Shown here: positions 36,755 to 45,979 of the stretch, in pieces
Position numbering within the stretch: position 1 is the first letter of the stretch
Layout: the number at the start of each line of letters is the position of its first letter
NCBI GenBank assembly: GCA_026706445.1
Contig: JAPOYT010000030.1
Span: forward strand, 1 to 61,480
Direction of reading: 5' to 3'
DNA from: Chloroflexota bacterium
GTDB taxonomy: Bacteria; Chloroflexota; Anaerolineae; Aggregatilineales; Phototrophicaceae
Length of the DNA: 61,480 nucleotides
Program-made: the position numbers and the translations under genes
Notes under the pieces: generated by a model
What the model was told of the DNA's origin: nothing
What the model saw: the letters and a program-made list of their open reading frames with translations, nothing else
The model's database searches: none

Positions 36755-38008
36755 ATGCCCCATCGCCGAAACGCGCTTTACATACTGGCCATATTCAGCC
36801 TGGCAATCGGTCTGTTCACTGGGCGCGCAGATCTGTTCAACATCGCGTATCTGATCGCGGCGGTTATGGTTCTGTCCCTGGCCTGGACCTGGGTATCCTT
36901 GCGCGGTATCGCGCTGCGCCGAACGACGCGGACGCGGAGGGCGCAAGTCGGCCGCGTCTTTCAGGAATCCTTTGGCATTCGCAAGACAGGCATCCTGCCC
37001 AAGCTCTGGCTGGAGATACGGGACCATTCGAATCTCCCGGGCCATCATGCCAGCCATGTCGTGCCGACCCTTGTGGGCAATCGCGAGTATATCTGGGAAG
37101 TGGAGACGGTTTGCGCGGTACGGGGCGAATTCCAGCTGGGACCCATGACAGTAGTGAGCGGCGATCCCTTCGGTCTATTTCATTCGCCGCGGCGCGTCGG
37201 CGCTACCGACCGGCTGATCGTGTATCCGATGACAGTAGAGATCAACCGAGTGATATTGCCGGTCGGCTTTCTTTCGGGCGGCGACGCCCAGCGGCAGTTG
37301 ACGCACCAGATCACCACCAACGCCAGCAGCATCCGCGATTACGTGTCCGGCGACAGCATGAATCGGATCCACTGGCGGTCGACGGCGCGCACCGGCAACA
37401 TCATGGTAAAAGAATTTGAGTTGGATCCGCTGGTGGATATATGGCTCTTCAATGATTTCTCGGCCGAGTCGCTTTGTGAAGATCCGGGCTTGCGGCGCCT
37501 CGATGGGGGCGGGCATATCATCCCTGGCAGCGCGCGCATCCCGCCATCGACTGAAGAGTATGGCGTCGTCATAGCCGCGTCGCTGGCGAAGCATTTCCTA
37601 GACGATGAGCGCGTGGTGGGCTACGCCGCCTATACGCCCTATCGGCAGGTATTCCAGCCCGAACGCGGCAACCGACAGTTGACTAGAATCCTGGAAGCGC
37701 TGGCGTCGGCGCGCAGCGCCTCGAATCATACACTGCAAGATATTCTGTCGCTGGAAACTCACCTCTTCACCCGAGGCGCAACCCTGATTATTATCACGTC
37801 GTCAGTCGATCAGGCTTGGATCAACGAGGCGCAGGTATTGCAGCGGCGCGGCATTCGCTTGATATGCGTATACATTAATCCACAGACCTTCAGCGCCGAA
37901 CGTGACTCCAATGCCATACGCGGCATGTTGCAGTTGGCGAAGATCCCGACAATCACGATAAGCAAAGACGACGATCTAGCCGCGGCGCTCGAGCAGCGGC
38001 CCGCGTAA
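36755..38008 (+). CDS. DUF58 domain membrane protein, MoxR partner
   Basis: 417 residues. Two membrane helices lie near the N-terminus (ALYILAIFSLAIGLFTG and IAYLIAAVMVLSLAWTW). A beta-rich segment follows (GEFQLGPMTVVSGDPFGLF, typical of the family). The DUF58 core (VSGDSMNRIHWRSTARTG, MVKEFELD) leads into a von Willebrand A-like fold with LIIITSSVDQAW. It is the usual partner of MoxR ATPases. The function of the pair in this organism is unknown. Confidence 0.9.
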   Translation: MPHRRNALYILAIFSLAIGLFTGRADLFNIAYLIAAVMVLSLAWTWVSLRGIALRRTTRTRRAQVGRVFQESFGIRKTGILPKLWLEIRDHSNLPGHHASHVVPTLVGNREYIWEVETVCAVRGEFQLGPMTVVSGDPFGLFHSPRRVGATDRLIVYPMTVEINRVILPVGFLSGGDAQRQLTHQITTNASSIRDYVSGDSMNRIHWRSTARTGNIMVKEFELDPLVDIWLFNDFSAESLCEDPGLRRLDGGGHIIPGSARIPPSTEEYGVVIAASLAKHFLDDERVVGYAAYTPYRQVFQPERGNRQLTRILEALASARSASNHTLQDILSLETHLFTRGATLIIITSSVDQAWINEAQVLQRRGIRLICVYINPQTFSAERDSNAIRGMLQLAKIPTITISKDDDLAAALEQRPA

Positions 38009-38033
38009 TCGAAATACTGGGAAAGACAGACCA

Positions 38034-39179
38034 ATGGTAAAGGTATTCGACGCAATTGTAATTGGCGCTGGCGCGATGGGCAGCGCCGCCGCCTATTATT
38101 TGTCCAAGCGCGGACAACGAGTTCTCCTGCTGGAGCAATTTGAATTGGATCATCGCAAGGGCAGCTCCTACGGCTACTCTCGCATCATCCGCTATTCCTA
38201 TGACCATCCTGAATATGTCGAATTGATGAAGGATACGTTTCCGCTCTGGTTCGCGCTCGAAGCCGAACTCGGCGAAACGTTATACTTCAAAACCGGCGGC
38301 ATTGATTTCGGTCCAAGCGATGACGATAGGCTGCAGGCGACCATAGATGCCGTGCGATCTAGTGATATAAGCCATGAATTTCTTGATGTAGACGAGGCTA
38401 TTCGACGTTTTCCTCAATTTCGATTTGGGGAAAACTTCAAAATTCTTTATCAGCCGGATAGCGGTTTCATCGCCGCTTCCAAAGCGGTGCGCGGGCACCT
38501 AAAGCTGGCGCGAAGGCATGGGGCGGTGATCGCGGAAAACGCAGCCGTAACAGCCATCAAGATTCATACTGACAGCGTTGAAGTTGCCGCTGGGCGCGAG
38601 CGCTATTCCGCCGCTAATCTGATCATCACGGCCGGCTCCTGGGCGAAGTCTCTCTTGCGCAATACCGGGCTTGACCTCCCGCTGACCGTCCTACGCTGTC
38701 AACTTAACTTCATGGCGCCGGCGAATATGAAGCTATACGAATCGGAACATTGCCCGGTTTGGATCGCCCACGTGAGCAGTCGCTTTCCAGAGAACCTTTA
38801 TGGCATTCCGTCACATGAAGGCTCGGGCTTCAAGGCCGCCTTTCATGGTGGAGCGGCAGTGCGGCAATTGACGGATATCGACTACGCGCCTGATAAAAGC
38901 AACATTGAGGAGCTGAGGCCATTCCTGCGAGCGCATATTCCCGGACTAGCTACGGCGCCGACGCGCGAAAGCAGAATCTGCCTCTATACGCAGACGCCTG
39001 ACGAGCACTTCGTCGTCGATGCTCATCCGGCGCACAAACACGTGGTAATTGGGGCAGGCTTCAGCGGGCACGGTTTCAAGTTCAGCACGATGGTGGGCAA
39101 AATGCTCACCGACATCGCGCTGGACGGCGCCACGCCACATAACGACAGGCTGTTCAAGATCCGGCGCTTCCAGCACTGA
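38034..39179 (+). CDS. FAD-dependent amino-acid oxidase of the MSOX/N-methyltryptophan oxidase family
   Basis: 381 residues oxidising an N-methyl or secondary amino acid with O2. The FAD loop is AIVIGAGAMGSAAAYYLSKR. The covalent-flavin Cys lies in ICLYTQTPDEHFVVD, as in monomeric sarcosine oxidase, and the family's C-terminal block is VVIGAGFSGHGFKF. Arg-Ile-Ile-Arg in SYGYSRIIRYSY corresponds to the region near the flavin. The exact substrate (sarcosine, N-methyltryptophan or another) cannot be decided. Its 3' end overlaps the convergent acetyltransferase by 26 bases. Confidence 0.88.
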   Translation: MVKVFDAIVIGAGAMGSAAAYYLSKRGQRVLLLEQFELDHRKGSSYGYSRIIRYSYDHPEYVELMKDTFPLWFALEAELGETLYFKTGGIDFGPSDDDRLQATIDAVRSSDISHEFLDVDEAIRRFPQFRFGENFKILYQPDSGFIAASKAVRGHLKLARRHGAVIAENAAVTAIKIHTDSVEVAAGRERYSAANLIITAGSWAKSLLRNTGLDLPLTVLRCQLNFMAPANMKLYESEHCPVWIAHVSSRFPENLYGIPSHEGSGFKAAFHGGAAVRQLTDIDYAPDKSNIEELRPFLRAHIPGLATAPTRESRICLYTQTPDEHFVVDAHPAHKHVVIGAGFSGHGFKFSTMVGKMLTDIALDGATPHNDRLFKIRRFQH

Positions 39180-39846
39180 TAGTCCACCAGTTATATTCGC
39201 CGAGATTATTGAATGCGTTCGCGCGCAGCAAGTCATGCGCATGGGACGCGCCGCTTGGAATCACGGTGCCTATCACGGACCTGTCGCTTTGCGACGCCGT
39301 CCACAGCGCATCATCAAGCGCTTCCTGACTCAATGCGCCTTCCAGCCAGATTCCGCTGTAACTTAGCGTCTCAACCCTTATCAAGTAAGCACAGTGTTTC
39401 CGGCAACTGCGAATGGCTGGACGCGGATGAGTAACGAACAGCTGTTTCTGGCCGGGTGACCGGGTGAATCCATAACGACGACAAAGCCGCTGCATCGACC
39501 AGTTTTCGCTGCGCACAAGCGTTCGTATTAGCACAGGCTTGCTGTCTCTGGCGGCAGCAAGACTTGCCTCTACCAAGCGGCCGCCGATGCCGCGCCCCTG
39601 GGCGCCTGGCGCTACCGCCAGCAGATCAAGCTCAAAGCGGCGGCGTCCTTCCTGATCAAAGGTGAAAAAATTGCTCGCAAATCCAACCATCGACTCATCT
39701 ATTCTCGCTACAAATGTTAGTCCCTCATTCAAGATCTTGCGTACGCGCGGTGAATCCGCATCGATTCGCGTCGCCAGCGCGTCCGCCGCCAGCGATGCGA
39801 TCGCGAGCGCGTCTTCGGGTGTCGCGCGGCCTATCATTACCTTCAT
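39154..39846 (-). CDS. GNAT-family N-acetyltransferase
   Basis: 230 residues. A GNAT fold occupies about residues 1-150: IGRATPEDALAIASLAADA, a strand LDLLAVAPGAQGRGIGGRL, which is the acetyl-CoA pyrophosphate loop (Q/R-x-x-G-x-G/A), then SMQRLCRRYGF. A C-terminal part of about 80 residues does not look like the family core. I chose the ATG at 39846; an in-frame start at 39948 would add 34 residues overlapping the divergent gene. The substrate is unknown. Confidence 0.8.
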   Translation of the reverse strand: MKVMIGRATPEDALAIASLAADALATRIDADSPRVRKILNEGLTFVARIDESMVGFASNFFTFDQEGRRRFELDLLAVAPGAQGRGIGGRLVEASLAAARDSKPVLIRTLVRSENWSMQRLCRRYGFTRSPGQKQLFVTHPRPAIRSCRKHCAYLIRVETLSYSGIWLEGALSQEALDDALWTASQSDRSVIGTVIPSGASHAHDLLRANAFNNLGEYNWWTISAGSAGS

Positions 39847-39920
39847 TGATTTTTCTCTTTCGACAGCACATAATGAATCGCTGATTCTGGTCGAAACCTC
39901 TAGCATCATCGAGGCTGAAT

Positions 39921-41537
39921 TTGTCAATAGCAGGCACCGCCATGCCATCCCATACGCCGAGAAAACGATACCTGTATTTGATCGCCTTCGTCAGTGGCAT
40001 GACAACGCTGGCGGTCGAACTGTCAGCCTCGCGTTTGCTCGGCAGTGTCTTCGGAAATAGCAATCTGGTTTGGGCAAATGTAATCGGATTGATGCTGCTC
40101 TATCTGACCGCCGGTTACTTTCTTGGCGGCCGTCTGGCTGACCGTTTCCCGCGCGAAGATCTGCTGCTCAAGCTCGTCATGTGGGCGGCTTTTTTGTGCG
40201 GGCTGATTCCACTCGTCGCTCGCCCAATCATATCACGCGCGGCGCAGGCTGTATTCGGCGCCGAAGCGGCGCTGGCTTTGGGATCGTTCATCGTCATCCT
40301 GGTCCTGTTTTCCGTGCCAGTGACGCTGCTGGGAACAGTATCGCCATTTGTGATCCGACTCGCGGTAACGGACATCGCCTTTAGCGGCCGGGTCGCGGGC
40401 CAAGTGTACGCAATCAGCACGCTTGGCAGCATTCTTGGCGCCTTTCTGCCGGTTCTTCTAACCATTCCGCAGATTGGTACGACGCGCACATTCCTGTTAT
40501 TCGCCGGTATGCTTTTTGCAATCGCATTTGCTGGGCACTTGAGGAGTAGTATGCGCGCGGCCTTGCCCTATTTGTGTATGCCGGTTCTGTTAGGCTTGCT
40601 CGTCGGAACTGCAACCGGCAGTCCATTGCGCCAACCAGCGCCGGACGCCAGCCTGATTTACGAAGGCGAAAGCGCCTACAACTATATCCAGGTGCAGGAA
40701 GATTCGGCGGGATACCGCTATCTTTACCTCAACGAGGGTCAGGGCGTTCACAGTCAATGGCATGTTAGCGAGATTTTCTACGGCGCGACCTGGGATTATT
40801 TCTTGGCCGCGCCCTATTTCAACGAGGCGCCTTATCGCGCTGACCAAGTGGATTCCATGCTTCTGATTGGATTGGCGGCCGGCACTATTCCTCGGCAGCA
40901 TGCGTCGGTCTATGGCGATATTCTTATCGATGGCATTGAACTGGATCCGGCAATCGTCGAGGTTGGCGCGCAATACTTCGGCATGAATGCCCGAGCAATG
41001 CCGCAACTCACAACGCATGTCGGCGATGGACGATTTCTGCTCAATCAGATATCGCGCGACTACACGATAATCGCCATTGACGCCTACCGACCACCGTATA
41101 TCCCCTGGCATCTCACCACCGTTGAGTTTTTCGCCGAAGTGAAAGACCGCCTCAGTGAAGATGGGGTTGTCGCCATCAATGTGGGGCGGACGGACACCGA
41201 CCGCCGGCTGGTGGATGCGCTTTCGCAGACCTTGCTTGCCATCTTTCCCAGCGTCCACGCGATAGATGTGCCACAGTCATTCAATACAATCCTTGTCGCG
41301 ACGCTGCGTCCGACATCGGCGGATAACCTGCGCGCAAACCTCAATTACGCCGTTGACACCGTGAATCCAATTCTCTACGACATTGTGGCAATGGCGGCGG
41401 AAAATCTCGTGCCGCTCGGTGAAAGCGACATCGTCTTTACAGATGACCGCGCGCCGGTCGAAATGTTGGTCGATTCCATCGTGTTGGACTTTTTGCTGGC
41501 CGGACGGGCAGAGGAATTTCGACTGGCCAATGACTGA
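39921..41537 (+). CDS. Fused MFS-type membrane and spermidine synthase-like protein
   Basis: 538 residues from a TTG start (GAGG six bases upstream), or 531 from the ATG at 39942. About 7-8 membrane helices cover residues 15-235. A Rossmann domain follows (about 250-538) with a loop SMLLIGLAAGTIP, the acidic strand DGIELDPAIVEVG, HVGDGRFLL and IIAIDAYRPPYIPWHLTT. This is the layout of membrane-fused spermidine-synthase-like proteins. The nucleotide-type loop GLAAG differs from the GGGDG of true spermidine synthases, so aminopropyl transfer is uncertain. It overlaps the DUF1461 gene start by eight bases, implying coupling. Confidence 0.8.
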   Translation: MSIAGTAMPSHTPRKRYLYLIAFVSGMTTLAVELSASRLLGSVFGNSNLVWANVIGLMLLYLTAGYFLGGRLADRFPREDLLLKLVMWAAFLCGLIPLVARPIISRAAQAVFGAEAALALGSFIVILVLFSVPVTLLGTVSPFVIRLAVTDIAFSGRVAGQVYAISTLGSILGAFLPVLLTIPQIGTTRTFLLFAGMLFAIAFAGHLRSSMRAALPYLCMPVLLGLLVGTATGSPLRQPAPDASLIYEGESAYNYIQVQEDSAGYRYLYLNEGQGVHSQWHVSEIFYGATWDYFLAAPYFNEAPYRADQVDSMLLIGLAAGTIPRQHASVYGDILIDGIELDPAIVEVGAQYFGMNARAMPQLTTHVGDGRFLLNQISRDYTIIAIDAYRPPYIPWHLTTVEFFAEVKDRLSEDGVVAINVGRTDTDRRLVDALSQTLLAIFPSVHAIDVPQSFNTILVATLRPTSADNLRANLNYAVDTVNPILYDIVAMAAENLVPLGESDIVFTDDRAPVEMLVDSIVLDFLLAGRAEEFRLAND

Positions 41538-42252
41538 CCCCCGAATCCTTGGTTTCATCATACGCTTCTATTTTGCGCTCATTGTGCCTTTTCTCTTGGC
41601 GAGCGCGGGCATGCGTCTACTGCTGAGCGAGCAGTTTCTGCAGCTCGCCTATCAGCGGCCGGGCTTCCCCAGTGACATCTACGGTTTCACGATGGCGGAT
41701 CGACTCCAGTATGGACCGCTCGCTATCGACTATCTTTTCAATGGCGAGCCGATTGACTACCTGGCGGCGCTGCGCCTTCCCGGCGACAAATGCTGGAATA
41801 CCGAAGCCGGCGCAGCCGATTGCGCTCTATTCAGCGATCGCGAATTGCGGCATATGGGCGACGTAAAGCAAATCACGACAAGGATATTCGCGCTTGCGGT
41901 CGCTGTTCTGCTTCTAAGCGTAATGATTGCGATCGCCAACAGATACAACGCGCGCTTGCAATCCGATATTCGCGCTGGTTTACGACGAGGCTGCCTGCTC
42001 GCGTTGCTCTCCCTGCTGTGCCTGGCGGTTCTATCCACGGCTTCCTGGGATCGGGCATTTGATATCTTTCACGAGCTCTTCTTTGCCGAGGGAACTTGGC
42101 GCTTCCCATATTCGAACAGCCTGATTCGTCTGTACCCGGAGCAACTCTTTACTGAAGCCGCATTCGCCCTTGCGATGTTTATATTCTTGTTTGCGGGGCT
42201 TATCCTCGTGCTGCTGGCAATCTTCGAAAGGCGGCCTCGGCGGAGGATCTGA
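41530..42252 (+). CDS. DUF1461 (TIGR01906-like) integral membrane protein
   Basis: 240 residues with about four membrane helices. The segments FIIRFYFALIVPFLLASAG at the start, YLAALRLPGD with following His/Asp region (ELRHMGDVK), and a C-terminal FDIFHELFFAEGTWRF then LIRLYPEQLF are characteristic of the family, whose function is unknown. The start lies eight bases inside the end of the preceding gene. The short N-terminal extension from upstream in-frame codons is unlikely because it lies within that gene. Confidence 0.8.
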   Translation: MTDPRILGFIIRFYFALIVPFLLASAGMRLLLSEQFLQLAYQRPGFPSDIYGFTMADRLQYGPLAIDYLFNGEPIDYLAALRLPGDKCWNTEAGAADCALFSDRELRHMGDVKQITTRIFALAVAVLLLSVMIAIANRYNARLQSDIRAGLRRGCLLALLSLLCLAVLSTASWDRAFDIFHELFFAEGTWRFPYSNSLIRLYPEQLFTEAAFALAMFIFLFAGLILVLLAIFERRPRRRI

Positions 42253-42489
42253 AGCATTGCGGTGGCCGCTCTTCGCGCATCGCGCGCTTTATGCGACAAA
42301 GTTGCGCTCATTGTTGTAAAAGACCTGCGAATGTGTTACGTTCGGTCAGTTGCAAGGTTTCAGCGACAAAGGATTTCGATCTGCCGTAAATCCAGGTGGA
42401 TGCGCTCGTTTCGCCTTTTGACTTGCGCCATATCTGAATTCCGACCGCCGATACCCGCCAATTCAATGTACATAACGCAGAGGTAGCGC

Positions 42490-43362
42490 TTGCCAGACTC
42501 GAGACCAGCATCAACATTCAATATATCGCGGCGCCACTTCTTGCAATGGGGAGCGGGCGCAGCGCTGGCGCCTATTTTAGCCGGGACGGCGCCAGCTTCC
42601 GTCGCCAGCGACGCCCGGATCATCAGGCAAGTTAGTACCAACGAGCGCAAGGTTTGCCTCACCTACGACGACCTTTGGAGCGAGTATTATGCCCTGCGCA
42701 TCGGACGCGAATATCAACGGCGCAATGTCCGCTTGACACTATTTCCCGCTGGGCGCGCCGTACTGAACAATTTGGAGCGACCGAACCCCGGCTATGAAAA
42801 CTTGTATCCGCGTTTGCGCGATATGGGGCATGAATTCGGCTGTCATCTTTTTACGCACCGCGTTATCAAAGACATGAGCCTCCAACAGCTAATCGACGAA
42901 GAGATGGCGCCGACGCTGCATGTGATGCGGCGAGCGCTCGGTTCCAGCTTTCGGCCAGTCGGCATCCGCCCGCCATACGGGCACGTCACTGATGCGGTCA
43001 AGCAGCTTTCGGCGCGTTATGACATGCCGCTGATTCTATGGGGCTTGGATTCGCAGGACGCGATTTGCACCAAACGAAACGAAGGCAAAACCTGCGCATG
43101 CAAGTCCCAGGCAAATTTCGATTCCTACGCGCGCATTTGGGGTCCGCAATTGACGAATGGCGTTTGTGCCGAGCAGCAATGTCCCGAGGTCTGCGTCGAC
43201 CTTATTCTGAACAACTACAGAAGCTACCTGCGCCCGGGCACGATCATTCTTCATCACACAGTGAAGACAGCGCTCTTGGCAATTGAACCAAGTCTCGATC
43301 TGCTAAGGAACTGGAATATGCAGCCGATTTCGCTGACTGAACTGCTGTCCTTAGCGTCTTGA
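42490..43362 (+). CDS. Tat-exported polysaccharide deacetylase-like protein with Cys-rich insertion
   Basis: 290 residues from a TTG start with AGAGG upstream. A twin-arginine signal (SRRHFLQWGAGAALAPILAG) directs export. The domain is NodB/CE4-like: the metal/base Asp pair is in LTYDDLW (residues 60-61; usual form TFDDG), His119 and His123 are in CHLFTH, the motif RPPYG is at 160-164, and a final ILHHT motif is present. Residues 193-235 contain six cysteines (CTKRNEGKTCACKS and CAEQQCPEVC) not expected in the family. The catalytic pattern is compatible with deacetylation of a glycan, but substrate and activity are unproven. Confidence 0.75.
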   Translation: MPDSRPASTFNISRRHFLQWGAGAALAPILAGTAPASVASDARIIRQVSTNERKVCLTYDDLWSEYYALRIGREYQRRNVRLTLFPAGRAVLNNLERPNPGYENLYPRLRDMGHEFGCHLFTHRVIKDMSLQQLIDEEMAPTLHVMRRALGSSFRPVGIRPPYGHVTDAVKQLSARYDMPLILWGLDSQDAICTKRNEGKTCACKSQANFDSYARIWGPQLTNGVCAEQQCPEVCVDLILNNYRSYLRPGTIILHHTVKTALLAIEPSLDLLRNWNMQPISLTELLSLAS

Positions 43363-43487
43363 ATAATCCTCGCGCTTGCCAGCGCAGGCATTTGAAAACT
43401 GCCGTCGCTGTCTATCAAGTCGGCCGAGCTATCACTCCCATTTCAGTACAGGAAGATGGCGCCCGGTGGAGATGCCGGCTGTACACA

Positions 43488-43510
43488 CCGGGTTGCGCGC
43501 GCCAACCCGG
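43488..43510. other. Strong GC-rich inverted repeat upstream of gap
   Basis: CCGGGTTG pairs with CAACCCGG across a 7-base loop (CGCGCGC). No T tract follows on the plus strand, so it is not a classical terminator in that direction. It lies about 100 bases before the gap start. Confidence 0.35.
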
Positions 43511-43611
43511 CGCCTCGCGAAGGTTATTCAGCATTCTATTATTCTTCACTGTATACTAAGCTTTGATTATAGTTTGCAGACCCGATCTCATTATGAGAAG
43601 GAGAGGAAGAA

Positions 43612-44619
43612 ATGACGATTCGAGTCGGCATCAACGGATTTGGACGCATCGGCCGGCAGGTACTAAAGGCGATCCGCGAGTATTACGCCGACGACATTGA
43701 TGTGATCGCCTTCAACGATCTTGGCGATTTAGATACGATGGCGCATCTCTTTCGTTATGACTCAAATTACGGCGTCTACGCGGGCGCCGTCGAGGCGACT
43801 GACGGCGCTCTGGTCATAGACGGAGACGAAATCAAGGCATTATCCGAGCGCGACCCGGCGCAATTGCCCTGGGGCGATTTGGGAGTGGATGTCGTCATTG
43901 AGAGCACGGGCATCTTTACCGACAAAGCCAGCGCCGGGAAGCATATCGACGCTGGCGCCAAAAAGGTAATCATCTCGGCGCCCGCGAAAGGCGAGGACAT
44001 TACGATTGTGCTGGGCGTCAATCAGGACTGGTATGATTCCGACGCTCATCATGTGCTGTCTAACGCGTCTTGCACCACCAATTGTCTGGCGCCGGCCGCC
44101 AAAGTCGTCAACGACGCTTTTGGCATACAGCAGGGATTCATGACCACAATCCACAGCTATACCAATGACCAAATGATCTTGGACTTGCCGCACAGCGACC
44201 TTCGTCGCGCGCGGGCAGCTGCCGTAAACATGATCCCAACGAGCACGGGCGCGGCGCAAGCGGTCGCGCTTGTCGTGCCAGAATTGAATGGCAAGTTCGA
44301 CGGCATGGCGGTTCGCGTACCGACGCCGACCGGCTCACTGGTGGATTTTGTCGCTTCGGTGGACCGCAGACCTGATAAATCCGAACTGATTGATGCCTTT
44401 GAAGAAGCGGCCGCCGGTCCCATGCGCGGCTACCTTGATGTATCGCACGAGCCCCTTGTATCGACCGATTACATCGGGAATCCGCATTCCAGCGTTATTG
44501 ACGCGCTCGCTACGGACGTGGCGGGCAACCTGGTGAAAGTGATCACCTGGTACGACAACGAGTGGGGCTACTCTTGTCGGACCGCCGATCTGACGAAGTT
44601 TGTGGGCGACCGACTGTAA
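43612..44619 (+). CDS. gap: Glyceraldehyde-3-phosphate dehydrogenase
   Basis: NAD-dependent glycolytic enzyme; 335 residues. The N-terminal NAD loop is [11 protein letters not shown]. The catalytic Cys lies in [15 protein letters not shown], with the following His in [10 protein letters not shown], and [11 protein letters not shown] and YDNEWGYS complete the fold. A strong ribosome-binding site (AAGGAGAGG) precedes the ATG, and an extended -10 box TGTATACT lies at 43550-43557. It heads gap-pgk-tpiA, the lower-glycolysis unit. Confidence 0.97.
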   Translation: MTIRVGINGFGRIGRQVLKAIREYYADDIDVIAFNDLGDLDTMAHLFRYDSNYGVYAGAVEATDGALVIDGDEIKALSERDPAQLPWGDLGVDVVIESTGIFTDKASAGKHIDAGAKKVIISAPAKGEDITIVLGVNQDWYDSDAHHVLSNASCTTNCLAPAAKVVNDAFGIQQGFMTTIHSYTNDQMILDLPHSDLRRARAAAVNMIPTSTGAAQAVALVVPELNGKFDGMAVRVPTPTGSLVDFVASVDRRPDKSELIDAFEEAAAGPMRGYLDVSHEPLVSTDYIGNPHSSVIDALATDVAGNLVKVITWYDNEWGYSCRTADLTKFVGDRL

Positions 44620-44640
44620 CCGATATCAGCGAGTCTTGCC

Positions 44641-44666
44641 AAAGGCGGGGAGCGCGTCGCCTTTTT
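44641..44666 (+). terminator. Hairpin with T run between gap and pgk
   Basis: AAAGGCG (44641-44647) pairs with CGCCTTT (44658-44664) around a 10-base loop, followed by TT. It may act as a partial terminator or processing site that lowers pgk relative to gap. GGGGAG, the pgk ribosome-binding site, lies just past it. Confidence 0.4.
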
Positions 44667-44686
44667 GCATTAAGGGGAGCGCACTC

Positions 44687-45874
44687 ATGGACAAATTGAC
44701 CGTTCGCGATGTCGACTTTCGCGGAAAGCGCGTGCTGGTTCGCGTCGATTTCAATGTGCCGCTGGACGGCGATACTATCACGGACACGACGCGCATTCGC
44801 GCCGCCTTTCCCACGCTGCGGCATATTCTGAGATGCAAACCGCAAGCGCTCATCCTGATGTCGCATCTTGGACGCCCGAACGGAGAGCCTGTGCCGTCGA
44901 TGTCGCTGGCGCCGGTCGCGCCGGCCCTCGCTCATTTGCTTGGAAACGATGTCGCCTTCTCCCCGGATTGCATTGGAATCGACGCCGAAAGAGCCATCAA
45001 TGCCATGCCAACTGGCGGCGTGATCCTGCTGGAGAATACGCGCTTTCATCCTGGAGAAACCAAGAACGATCCGACCTTCGCCGCGAAACTGGCGCAACAT
45101 GGCGATGTCTTCGTCAACGACGCCTTTGGCACAGCGCATCGCGCCCATGCGTCAAACGTTGGCGTAGCGGCGCATTTGCCCGCCGTCGCCGGTCTGCTGC
45201 TCCAAAACGAAATTAACTACCTTGCCACCGCCCTGGAGGACCCGAAGCGGCCCTTCGTTGCGATACTGGGCGGCGCGAAAGTCTCCGGCAAGATCGACGT
45301 CATCGACGCGCTCTTGCGCAAGGTCGATAAGCTGCTGGTCGGCGGCGGAATGGCAAATACCTTCTTCGCCGCGCAAGGCCGCGAGATGGCCGATTCGCTG
45401 GTGGAGACGGACGCGCTGGATACCGCGCGCAGCATGCTGAATGCGGCCGGCGCGAAGCTCGTCCTGCCGCTTGATCAGCGCATAGCTGATTCTTTCCGCA
45501 ATGACGCCGCTCAACAGCTTGCGCCAGCCTCTGCCGATGTGCCGCCCGGCTGGCAATCGCTGGATATTGGTCCGGCTACGATTGACAATTTCGCCCAAGA
45601 AATTGCCGGCGCGAAGACCGTCGTGTGGAACGGACCGATGGGCGTGTTTGAAATGCCGAATTTCGCTGTGGGCACGACAGGGGTGGCGCGGGCGGTCGCC
45701 GAGGCGACGGCGCAAGGCGCAACCACAATTATTGGCGGCGGAGATTCAGCGGCGGCGGTGGAACAGGCAGGGCTGTCCGCGCAGATGTCTCACATTTCTA
45801 CCGGTGGCGGCGCCAGCCTCGAACTGCTTGAAGGCAAAGCGCTTCCAGGTATTGAAGCCCTTGCGGAGCGTTAA
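44687..45874 (+). CDS. pgk: Phosphoglycerate kinase
   Basis: Transfers phosphate from 1,3-bisphosphoglycerate to ADP; 395 residues. N-terminal substrate blocks are [13 protein letters not shown] and [12 protein letters not shown]. The C-terminal nucleotide domain has [31 protein letters not shown] and the glycine-rich end [13 protein letters not shown]. The start at 44687 has GGGGAG upstream; the frame stays open to 44600, but that part overlaps gap. It is 67 bases after gap. Confidence 0.96.
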   Translation: MDKLTVRDVDFRGKRVLVRVDFNVPLDGDTITDTTRIRAAFPTLRHILRCKPQALILMSHLGRPNGEPVPSMSLAPVAPALAHLLGNDVAFSPDCIGIDAERAINAMPTGGVILLENTRFHPGETKNDPTFAAKLAQHGDVFVNDAFGTAHRAHASNVGVAAHLPAVAGLLLQNEINYLATALEDPKRPFVAILGGAKVSGKIDVIDALLRKVDKLLVGGGMANTFFAAQGREMADSLVETDALDTARSMLNAAGAKLVLPLDQRIADSFRNDAAQQLAPASADVPPGWQSLDIGPATIDNFAQEIAGAKTVVWNGPMGVFEMPNFAVGTTGVARAVAEATAQGATTIIGGGDSAAAVEQAGLSAQMSHISTGGGASLELLEGKALPGIEALAER

Positions 45875-45979
45875 GCGCAACAAGCCGGTCGTTGAGCGAG
45901 GACGCTGCGTCTTGGTGGCGCATAAACCGCAAGCGTTGTAAAAATGAGGTCTAGGGTTCAGTCATGTGAGGAATGCATA

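Noticed and set aside
43488..43510. Inverted repeat considered as a terminator for the deacetylase gene.
   Set aside because: The stem is followed by CGCCTCGCG, not a T run, and it lies over 120 bases past the stop; kept only as an unexplained inverted repeat.
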